5,564 bases of DNA from Deltaproteobacteria bacterium. GTDB taxonomy: Bacteria > Myxococcota > Myxococcia > Myxococcales > 40CM-4-68-19. This document shows positions 1 to 5,564 of the stretch, in pieces; position 1 is the first letter of the stretch; each line of letters begins with the position of its first letter. The notes below the pieces were generated by a model. It was not told the origin of the DNA. It did no database searches and saw only the letters and a program-made list of their open reading frames with translations. The stretch lies in the NCBI GenBank assembly GCA_018266095.1, contig JAFEBC010000591.1, positions 1-5,564 on the forward strand, in the 5' to 3' direction. Both the position numbers and the translations under genes were made by a program.

Positions 1-40
1 AAAGATTGATCCGAAGGCCACGCTTCGACTCGAGGGCTGC

Positions 41-796
41 TTGACTTCGAGTGGATACCCGCCAGAGACGCGCCTTAAGATGCTCGAACTCGTTGAGGCA
101 GCTGCAACACGACCGGATGAAGATGACCGTCGTATGAGGAGGCAGTACGCGGATTGCTACGTCGACGTCATGCGCTGTGGTGAGCATCCCTGCGCGCCCA
201 GCCGCTCTGGTGCAGCGAGCAGGGGGGGGCAAACCAAACGTCGGGTCATTCCAACAGACGAGGCGGTCCCAGGTCGCCACGATAACGTCCCGGCGTTTTC
301 GGTCAATTGCGCACACGGGAGGGGTAAGGTTCATTTCCGACGCAAGCTCAGCCCTCCAGAAGGCGGCTGGGTCGCGGCCTGGGGGCGTGAAGAAGGAAAC
401 GTAGTTTTTGCGATAGTCAACGGCGTCGACATCGGACCTGCGAAGGATTCGTGCAGACTGGTCCTAGCGACAAGAGTAGTCAATGCCACGGTTGACGAGA
501 AACATGACCCGACGATCGAGTGGAGCGGGAAGTTTGAAGTGCGTCCGGTTCAGCAAAAGCTGGGCCTCTCGGTGTCGCAGAGCTTTGCCGAGCGTGCCGC
601 GACTTCAATTGTTTGGGTATACCTTCTCATGATTCCAGATGACCTAGACTTGAACGCACTCAAGACCATCTCAGAAGCTGAGCGAGAGGGAGCTGGGGTT
701 CTGTATTCAGTTGGATTTGGGGGCGGCGGATTCGTTCGAAGGACCATGGACGCACGATCCGTTGATTCGTCAGGAGACGGAGGGCAGCCGCATTGA
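41..796 (+). CDS. Hypothetical protein, possibly continuing in from the left edge
   Basis: I do not recognise this 251-residue product. The frame is open from position 2, so the true start may lie outside the window. Inside it, the candidates are TTG at 41, with GAGGG at 32-36 only four bases upstream, and ATG at 80, with no clear ribosome site. The part after about residue 105 looks most protein-like: alternating hydrophobic stretches suggest beta strands, then a hydrophobic run (SIVWVYLLMIP), an acidic helix and a glycine-rich patch (VGFGGGGF). Residues 50-90 are rich in Arg, Ser, Gly and Pro and look disordered or non-native. No signal peptide or catalytic motif is visible. Third codon positions mix A/T and G/C freely, unlike the three genes downstream. 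It could be a transferred gene, a decayed gene (an eight-G run lies at 222-229) or a chance open frame. A hairpin just after the stop mildly favours a real gene end. Confidence 0.4.
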   Translation: MTSSGYPPETRLKMLELVEAAATRPDEDDRRMRRQYADCYVDVMRCGEHPCAPSRSGAASRGGQTKRRVIPTDEAVPGRHDNVPAFSVNCAHGRGKVHFRRKLSPPEGGWVAAWGREEGNVVFAIVNGVDIGPAKDSCRLVLATRVVNATVDEKHDPTIEWSGKFEVRPVQQKLGLSVSQSFAERAATSIVWVYLLMIPDDLDLNALKTISEAEREGAGVLYSVGFGGGGFVRRTMDARSVDSSGDGGQPH

Positions 797-803
797 GCTT
801 CAG

Positions 804-820
804 GTGGGCCCGTGGCCCAT
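804..820 (+). terminator. Hairpin just after the first gene, terminator-like but without a T tract
   Basis: TGGGCC at 805-810 and GGCCCA at 814-819 form a perfect six-base-pair stem around the loop CGT, extended by a G-T wobble (804 with 820). It begins eight bases after the TGA at 794-796. No run of T follows, so it is not a classical intrinsic terminator. It may stabilise a transcript 3' end, or be chance in GC-rich DNA. Confidence 0.3.
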
Positions 821-916
821 GGGTCGGCCTGGGGGTGCTCTCGCCCGTTGAACACTCCACGGCATGTTCGACCTGGCCTTCCGATGGAACAGAGCGCGGT
901 CCTGGCGTTTGATAGC

Positions 917-940
917 GGTGAGCAGCAAGGCGAGCTCACC
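917..940 (+). promoter_or_regulatory. Seven-base inverted repeat upstream of the VOC gene
   Basis: GGTGAGC at 917-923 is matched exactly by GCTCACC at 934-940, with a ten-base spacer. The dyad ends 41 bases before the VOC ATG, a distance that would suit an operator or a 5' leader hairpin. No convincing sigma-70 -35/-10 pair was found beside it, so its role is inferred only from symmetry and position. Confidence 0.3.
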
Positions 941-981
941 AGGAAAACAGCGATTGAGCCGGGATAAAGTCAGCGACGGAG

Positions 982-1347
982 ATGTTCGTGAGTTCTCGCT
1001 GGTACACCCGCCCCATCCTCTACGTCGCCGACATGGACCGCGCGCTCGCGCACTACACGGGCGCGCTCGGCTTCACCGTGGCCTGGCGCTACGACGACGC
1101 CGGCCGCACCGAGGTGGCGCAGGTCGATCGCGCCGGGTGCGAGCTGATTCTGTCCTGCCAGGACTCGATGAAGGCCGGGCCGGGGCGCATCTTCGTCTCG
1201 CTCGACCGCGAAATGCTCGAGGCCGCGCGACGGGAACTCGAAGGCAAGGGCGTCGCCGTGCGTGAGGAGCGCTGGGGATACCGCACGATGGTGGTGGCCG
1301 ACCCGGACGGGAACGAGCTCTTCTTTCCGTATCCGCGGGAGGAGTGA
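982..1347 (+). CDS. VOC superfamily protein (glyoxalase / bleomycin-resistance-like)
   Basis: A 121-residue protein, the usual size for a single-domain VOC (vicinal oxygen chelate) protein, made of two beta-alpha-beta-beta-beta modules. The first module opens with RPILYVADMDRALAHYTGALGF (residues 10-31), the standard strand, helix 'AL.HY...LGF' and turn. The second ends with WGYRTMVVADPDGNELFFPYP (98-118), the standard 'DPDGN' closing strand. Glu54 and Glu112 sit where family members often carry metal ligands. The first strand, however, has Arg-Pro where glyoxalases carry a metal-binding His, as in bleomycin-resistance-type members that bind ligand without metal. Substrate is unknown; such proteins may be isomerases, dioxygenases, thiol transferases or antibiotic-binding proteins, usually cytoplasmic dimers. 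Start choice: ATG at 982 directly abuts the purine-rich ACGGAG (976-981), whereas in-frame GTG at 988 sits six bases after it and may be the true start. The following gene begins 128 bases downstream. Confidence 0.9.
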   Translation: MFVSSRWYTRPILYVADMDRALAHYTGALGFTVAWRYDDAGRTEVAQVDRAGCELILSCQDSMKAGPGRIFVSLDREMLEAARRELEGKGVAVREERWGYRTMVVADPDGNELFFPYPREE

Positions 1348-1396
1348 GCGCGCAGTGTCGGGTGGGCAACGCCTGGGCCGCAAACGTGCGATCGAA

Positions 1397-1414
1397 CGTA
1401 CATACGACCGTCGT
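1397..1414 (+). promoter_or_regulatory. Overlapping short dyads upstream of the lipoprotein gene
   Basis: The 128-base gap between the VOC and lipoprotein genes contains CGTA-CA-TACG (1397-1406), overlapping ACGAC-C-GTCGT (1404-1414). Both are symmetric and lie 60-80 bases before the ATG at 1476, a plausible place for a regulator to bind. I could not identify a confident promoter next to them. Short dyads of this size arise by chance, so this is a weak call. Confidence 0.2.
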
Positions 1415-1455
1415 CTCATCCCCTCCGTGGCCGATGGGCTATCGTCGCCGCTCTT

Positions 1456-1473
1456 GTCCTGAGCGAAAGGGAC
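1456..1473 (+). promoter_or_regulatory. Ribosome binding site of the lipoprotein gene inside a small hairpin
   Basis: AAGG at 1467-1470 (within AAAGGGA) lies five bases before the ATG at 1476 and is the likely ribosome site; it supports that start. GTCC at 1456-1459 can pair with GGAC at 1470-1473, with a T-G wobble inside, closing an eight-base loop GAGCGAAA. The stem would partly mask the ribosome site. Whether it forms or regulates anything is inference. Confidence 0.3.
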
Positions 1474-1475
1474 CC

Positions 1476-2456
1476 ATGCACACCCAGATCCGGCTGCCGG
1501 CGCTGCTCTCGTCTCTCCTCTTGGCGTCGGCCTTTGCGTGCGGGGGCTCGGACCAGACCAGCGGGCCCACCGAGGTCGATCCGGCGACGGTGACGACGGG
1601 CGCGGACACCAAGATGGTCATCACCAGCCTGCAGCCGCCGGCGTTTGGCACGGGCTACAGCATCGACCTGAACGGCGACGGGAAGCTCGACAACCAGATG
1701 GGCGCGCTCTTGTCGTCGATCGGCAACTTCGCCAACGGCACGGGCGGCATCAACGCGCAGATCACGAACGGGAACGCGCTGCTCCTTCTCGACGTGAAGA
1801 GCGACGACAGCACGCTCACGGACGACGCGACGGTGGCGATGACCATCGAGTCGGCGGCCAAGCAGTCGAGCCCGGACCTCTCGGGGACGGGGACGTTCAC
1901 GGTGGACAGCTCGATCCACGGCGGGACGGTGGGCGGCGTGCTGAGCGCGGGCGTGTTCGAGGCGAACGATCCGGTGACGACCAAGAAGCCGGTCTCGGCC
2001 ACGCTGCGGATGCCGTTCTCGGGCGCGACGCTGACGTTCAAGGTCAACGGGCTGCACATGAAGTTCCAGAAGACCTGCGGAGGCTCGCCTGCGCCGGCGT
2101 ACTGTGGCGAGCTGCACGGGTCGGTGAAGGCCGATGAGTTCAAGGCGCAGTTCTATCCGGCCGTCGCAGGGCTGCTGACGGCGCAGGTCGCGGCAGCGCC
2201 GACCTCGACCACGGCGGCGGGCATCGAGGCGGCCTTCGACGTGGGCGGGTGCAGCGACAACGGCGTGGCGGCGACTGCGAACGACGGCACCATCACGGGG
2301 TGCGAGGTGGCGCAGAACTCGGTGGTCGCCAACGAGCTGCAGCCGGACGTGCAGATCTTCGATTCGTCGGGCGCCTACGCGCCGCAGGCCACGCCCACCG
2401 CGAAGGATTCGCTGTCGCTCGGGTTCTACTTCGAGGCGGCGAAGGCGTCGTTCTAG
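1476..2456 (+). CDS. Secreted lipoprotein with an EF-hand-like acidic loop, function unknown
   Basis: A 326-residue protein with a type II signal peptide: Arg6, a hydrophobic core (LPALLSSLLLASAF) and the lipobox A-F-A-C with Cys22 as the predicted lipidated residue. It should be exported by Sec and anchored in a membrane, most likely the outer membrane. After a Ser/Thr/Gly-rich linker comes D64-L-N66-G-D68-G-K-L-D72-N, which matches the spacing of an EF-hand or dockerin calcium loop and is followed by 'MGALLSSIGNF'. From memory, similar loops followed by 'DN..G.LL' recur in lipoproteins of myxobacteria; no domain name is claimed. The rest is beta-rich, and the pairs Cys201/Cys210 and Cys259/Cys276 could form disulfides. 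It ends at Phe, next to a TAG stop. The start at 1476 is chosen over in-frame GTG at 1344 because it places the signal peptide at the N-terminus and has a ribosome site. No enzyme motif is seen. It could bind calcium or be structural. Confidence 0.88.
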   Translation: MHTQIRLPALLSSLLLASAFACGGSDQTSGPTEVDPATVTTGADTKMVITSLQPPAFGTGYSIDLNGDGKLDNQMGALLSSIGNFANGTGGINAQITNGNALLLLDVKSDDSTLTDDATVAMTIESAAKQSSPDLSGTGTFTVDSSIHGGTVGGVLSAGVFEANDPVTTKKPVSATLRMPFSGATLTFKVNGLHMKFQKTCGGSPAPAYCGELHGSVKADEFKAQFYPAVAGLLTAQVAAAPTSTTAAGIEAAFDVGGCSDNGVAATANDGTITGCEVAQNSVVANELQPDVQIFDSSGAYAPQATPTAKDSLSLGFYFEAAKASF

Positions 2457-2460
2457 GGCT

Positions 2461-2476
2461 GGCGCGGCGCCGTTTT
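2461..2476 (+). terminator. Weak terminator-like hairpin with T4 after the lipoprotein gene
   Basis: GGCG (2461-2464) and CGCC (2468-2471) form a four-base-pair stem around CGG; a T-G pair (2460 with 2472) can extend it. TTTT follows at 2473-2476. It starts four bases after the TAG stop. The stem and T run are short, so termination would be inefficient at best. Confidence 0.25.
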
Positions 2477-2535
2477 CCGCTCCAGCAATCGCTTGTCTCA
2501 CTCTGTCGTCCGTGGTCTTTTCGGATGGCATGCAG

Positions 2536-5500
2536 ATGGCACCCAAGACGAGCCTCGAGCCTTCGTTCACGCTCAACGGCAAGACGTGCGTGGTGGGCGA
2601 TGTCGCGCCGACCACGACGCTCCTTACGTACCTGCGCGGCGCGGGCCTGACCGGCAGCAAGGAAGGCTGCGCCGAGGGCGATTGCGGCGCGTGCACGGTG
2701 GCGGTGGTCGAGCCGGACGCGCACGGGAAGCCGACGTACCGCGCGGTGAATTCGTGCATCGCCTTCGTGGGCTCGGTTGTGGGGCGCGAGGTGGTCAGCG
2801 TCGAGGGAGTGGGCACGCGCGAGGCGCCGCATCCGGTGCAGTCGGCGATGGTGGAGCGCGGCGGGTCGCAGTGCGGGTACTGCACGCCGGGGTTCATCGC
2901 GGCGATGGTCGAGGGGTACTACCGGCACGACATCGACGACGGCGCGAGCGAGGATTCGTGCGCGCGCCGCAGGGTGGCGCTGGCGGATCAGCTCGCGGGG
3001 AATCTGTGCCGTTGCACGGGCTACCGGCCGATCCGCGAGGCGATGATGCAGGCGCGCGACTGCCGGCGGCAGGGCGAGGTGGCGGGCGATCCGCTGCTGG
3101 TGCGGCTGGGCGGCGCGCAGAAGCCCTTGGGCGCGCTCGACTACGAGGTGAGCGGCGCTCGCTTCCGGCGGCCGGTGACGATCGAGGAATTGTGTGCGCT
3201 GCGCGCGGCGGATCCGGGCGCGGTGCTGCTTGGCGGGGCGACGGAGCTGGGCGTCGAGCGCAACAAGAAGCTGCGTGCGCTGCCGAATCTGATCTCGACC
3301 GAGGGCGTGCCCGAGCTGCGGCGCGTGGCGATCGCGAGTGGCCAGCTTCTGATCGGCGGCGCGGCGACGCTGACGCAGCTCGAGGAGGTCATCGCGGGCG
3401 AGACGGCGGGGCAGCCTGCGCGCGGGCGGCTGCATGGCTTGAGCAAGATGATCACCGTGTTCGCGGCGCGGGCCATCCGCAACCGCGCCACGGTGGCGGG
3501 CAATCTGGTCACGGCGTCGCCCATCGGCGACCTCGCGCCGGTGCTGTTGTCGCTCGATGCCGAGCTCGTGCTGCGCTCGGTGCGCGGCGAGCGGCGGGTG
3601 GCGCTCTCGGAGTTCTTCACCGCGTATCGCAAGACAGTGCTGGCCGCGGACGAGATCGTGGCGCAGATCGTGGTGCCGCTCGGGGATGTTGAGCCTGCGG
3701 GCACCGGGACGCAGGCGCACGCGACGGTGCGCGCGACCAGCTTCAAGGTGAGCAAGCGGCGCGAGCTTGACATCTCCATCGTGGCCGCGGGCATGCTGGT
3801 CGAGCTCGATGGCGCCGGGCGCGTGACCAAGGCGCGGCTCGGCTTCGGCGGCGTGGCGGCCACTCCGGTGCGCGCGAAGGCCACGGAGAACTTCCTCCTC
3901 GGACGCAAGCTCGACGAGGAGACGATCGCGCAGGCCGAAGCCGTCATCCGAGGCGAGTTCACGCCCATCGACGACGTGCGCGGCGGGGCGCCGATGCGGC
4001 GCGGGCTCATCGAGTCGCTCTTGCGGAAGTTCCTGCTCGGCGAGGAGAGTCCGCCGCAGGACGGCGCGCTCGACTTCGTGCAGCACGCGGAGACGCTCGC
4101 GGACGATCAGCCCTCGCGCGCGTTGCGGCACGACAGCGCGTGGGGGCACGTGACGGGCGGCGCGCTCTACGTGGACGACCAGGCGAGCCAGCGCGGGGGC
4201 ATGCTGGAGCTGTGGCCGGTGCTGTCGCCGCACGCGCACGCGGCGATCACGCGGCTCGACGTCGAGGCGGCGCGGGCGATGCCGGGCGTCATCGACGTGC
4301 TCACGGCCGCGGAGATCCCGGGCGAGAACGACATCGGCGCCATCCGCAAGGACGAGCCGCTGCTCGCGCACAAGGAAGTGCTCTACGCGGGGCACATGGT
4401 CGCGGTCGTGGTCGCGCAGACGCTCGCCGAGGCGCGCGCCGCGGCCGCGAAGGTGATCGTCGAGTACACGCCGCTGCCCGCCATCATCGGCATCCCGGCG
4501 GCGCTGGAGGCCGAGAGCTTCCACACGAATCCGCACGTGATCGCGCGCGGCGACGTGGACGCAGCGCTGCAGACGAGCCCGCACAAGCTCGAGGGCGAGC
4601 TGCACATCGGCGGGCAGGAGCACTTCTATCTGGAGAGCCAGTCGGCGTGGGCCGAGCGCGGCGACGACGGCGACGTGTTCGTGGTGTCGTCCACGCAGCA
4701 CCCGTCCGAGATCCAGGCTGTGGTGTCGCAGGTGCTGCACCTCCCGCGGCACAAGGTGGTCGTGCAGTCGCCGCGCATGGGCGGCGGCTTCGGCGGCAAG
4801 GAGACGCAAGGGAACGGCTTCGCGGCGCTGGTGGCGCTGGCGGCGGTGCGCAACGGGCGGCCCGCGCGCATGCAGCTCGATCGCGACGTGGACATGACCG
4901 TCACTGGCAAGCGCCATCCATTCTTCGCGCGCTACGAAGCGGGCTTCGACGACGCGGGGGCGCTCAAGGCGCTGAAGGTGTTCATCGTCTCGGACGGTGG
5001 GTACGCGCTGGACCTGTCCGAGTCCATCCTCGACCGCGCGTTGTTCCACCTCGACAACGCGTACTACGTGCCGGCGATGCGGCTCGCGGGGCGCGTGTGC
5101 AAGACCAACGTGTGCTCGCACACGGCGTTCCGGGGCTTCGGCGGGCCGCAAGGGATGCTGGTGATCGAGGAGGTGCTGGATCGCGTGGCGCGCGCGCTGG
5201 GCCTCGCGCCCGAGGTGGTGCGCGAGCGCAACCTGTACAAGCGCGCGAGCGCCGAGACGAACACGACGCACTACGGGCAGGACCTGGGCGACAACCGCAT
5301 CGAGCGCATCTGGCGCGAGCTGTCGCAGAGCGCGGACCTCGCGGGGCGGCGCGCGGAGTTGGAGAAGTTCAACGCCGGGAGCCAGTGGTGCAAGCGCGGG
5401 CTCGCGATCACGCCGGTGAAGTTCGGCATCTCGTTCACGGCGTCGTTCCTGAACCAGGCGGGCGCGCTGGTGCACGTCTATCGCGACGGCAGCGTGCAGG

Positions 5501-5564
5501 TGAATCACGGCGGCACGGAGATGGGGCAGGGGCTCAACAGCAAGATGATCGGCGTAGCCGCGCG
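2536..5564 (+). CDS. xdh: Xanthine dehydrogenase, single-chain XdhA-XdhB fusion (partial, 3' end cut off)
   Basis: Molybdenum hydroxylase oxidising hypoxanthine and xanthine to urate in the cytoplasm, with electrons passing from Mo through two [2Fe-2S] clusters and FAD to NAD+. The first 1009 residues are present without a stop. Order: plant-type [2Fe-2S] domain (Cys45, 50, 53, 74); helical [2Fe-2S] domain (Cys113, 116, 158, 160 in GSQCGYC and NLCRC); FAD domain (about 207-400, GGATELG at 233-239, AGNLVTASPIGDL at 321-333); FAD C-terminal domain to about 505; short linker; then the Mo-cofactor part from about 530. By motif, bovine Gln767, Glu802, Arg880, Phe914 and Phe1009 correspond to Gln721, Glu756 (GGGFGGKE), Arg834 (ILDRALFHLDN), Phe868 and Phe967. 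Keeping both Glu and Arg points to a purine rather than aldehyde substrate. Tyr364 in FFTAYRKT matches the NAD-site tyrosine typical of dehydrogenases. The catalytic base Glu (GEPP motif) lies beyond the edge. ATG 2536 is chosen over ATG 2530 because GGA at 2523-2525 is better spaced. Neither start has a strong ribosome site. Confidence 0.96.
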   Translation, partial: MAPKTSLEPSFTLNGKTCVVGDVAPTTTLLTYLRGAGLTGSKEGCAEGDCGACTVAVVEPDAHGKPTYRAVNSCIAFVGSVVGREVVSVEGVGTREAPHPVQSAMVERGGSQCGYCTPGFIAAMVEGYYRHDIDDGASEDSCARRRVALADQLAGNLCRCTGYRPIREAMMQARDCRRQGEVAGDPLLVRLGGAQKPLGALDYEVSGARFRRPVTIEELCALRAADPGAVLLGGATELGVERNKKLRALPNLISTEGVPELRRVAIASGQLLIGGAATLTQLEEVIAGETAGQPARGRLHGLSKMITVFAARAIRNRATVAGNLVTASPIGDLAPVLLSLDAELVLRSVRGERRVALSEFFTAYRKTVLAADEIVAQIVVPLGDVEPAGTGTQAHATVRATSFKVSKRRELDISIVAAGMLVELDGAGRVTKARLGFGGVAATPVRAKATENFLLGRKLDEETIAQAEAVIRGEFTPIDDVRGGAPMRRGLIESLLRKFLLGEESPPQDGALDFVQHAETLADDQPSRALRHDSAWGHVTGGALYVDDQASQRGGMLELWPVLSPHAHAAITRLDVEAARAMPGVIDVLTAAEIPGENDIGAIRKDEPLLAHKEVLYAGHMVAVVVAQTLAEARAAAAKVIVEYTPLPAIIGIPAALEAESFHTNPHVIARGDVDAALQTSPHKLEGELHIGGQEHFYLESQSAWAERGDDGDVFVVSSTQHPSEIQAVVSQVLHLPRHKVVVQSPRMGGGFGGKETQGNGFAALVALAAVRNGRPARMQLDRDVDMTVTGKRHPFFARYEAGFDDAGALKALKVFIVSDGGYALDLSESILDRALFHLDNAYYVPAMRLAGRVCKTNVCSHTAFRGFGGPQGMLVIEEVLDRVARALGLAPEVVRERNLYKRASAETNTTHYGQDLGDNRIERIWRELSQSADLAGRRAELEKFNAGSQWCKRGLAITPVKFGISFTASFLNQAGALVHVYRDGSVQVNHGGTEMGQGLNSKMIGVAA

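Noticed and set aside
550..939. Reverse-strand open frame of 129 codons across the end of the first gene and the gap
   Set aside because: There is no recognisable motif, it is Ser/Pro/Arg-rich, and it is no better supported than the forward frame. Either could be chance in this region, but the forward frame is longer and more protein-like.
864..1265. Forward open frame of 133 codons overlapping the VOC gene
   Set aside because: The second half is Arg/Gly/Ala shadow translation of the VOC gene, and the first half lies in the non-coding gap with no ribosome site.
1344..1475. Longer lipoprotein form starting at GTG 1344, overlapping the VOC stop codon
   Set aside because: It would bury the signal peptide and lipobox 45 residues inside the protein. 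ATG 1476 has a suitable ribosome site.
1416..2897. Reverse-strand open frame of 493 codons opposite the lipoprotein and the start of the dehydrogenase
   Set aside because: It spans two clear forward genes and is Arg/His-rich low-complexity translation, as expected for a GC-driven shadow.
2493..3692. Forward frame of 399 codons overlapping the dehydrogenase in another frame
   Set aside because: The translation is almost all Gly, Ala and Arg without motifs, and the overlapping frame carries all eight FeS cysteines and the FAD motifs.
2293..5508. Very long reverse-strand open frame (about 1071 codons) opposite the xanthine dehydrogenase gene
   Set aside because: Its translation is dominated by Arg, His, Ala and Leu with no recognisable domain. 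It is a by-product of the extreme third-position GC of the forward gene, whose motifs are unmistakable.
4201..5564. A separate xdhB gene beginning inside the molybdenum domain
   Set aside because: No stop, ribosome site or start codon separates the halves. The first in-frame ATG lies within conserved Mo-domain sequence.
1..5564. CRISPR array, tRNA or rRNA gene, insertion sequence, or defence system
   Set aside because: No regularly spaced repeats, cloverleaf or rRNA-like stretches, transposase motifs or terminal inverted repeats were seen on either strand.

Overview
The window looks like a piece of a GC-rich bacterial chromosome. The coding style from about 970 onward (third positions almost all G or C), a lipoprotein with an Asp/Asn-rich 'DLNGDGKLDN' loop, and a one-piece xanthine dehydrogenase together suggest a myxobacterium or a relative (Myxococcota, formerly Deltaproteobacteria). 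That placement is inferred from style and gene content, not from a marker gene. All genes I can support read left to right.

Layout. Positions 1-796 hold one open frame of lower-GC, mixed-codon sequence that may be a hypothetical gene entering from the left edge; I recognise no family in it. Positions 797-981 are non-coding and contain two clean inverted repeats. Positions 982-1347 encode a small VOC-superfamily (glyoxalase/bleomycin-resistance-like) protein. Positions 1348-1475 are non-coding with short dyads, and a small hairpin covers the next ribosome binding site. Positions 1476-2456 encode a secreted lipoprotein of unknown function. After a 79-base gap, 2536 to the right edge is the first 1009 residues of a xanthine dehydrogenase. 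It carries two [2Fe-2S] domains, the FAD domain and most of the molybdenum-cofactor domain in one uninterrupted frame.

How the genes work together: nothing links the VOC protein or the lipoprotein to purine metabolism beyond shared orientation, and the gaps (128 and 79 bases) do not argue strongly for one operon. The xanthine dehydrogenase would oxidise hypoxanthine and xanthine to urate in the cytoplasm. Its maturation partner (XdhC type) and the rest of the pathway, if clustered, would lie to the right of this window.

The most notable point is the fusion of bacterial-type XdhA and XdhB modules into one chain. I see no evidence of a new defence, mobile or RNA-based system here.
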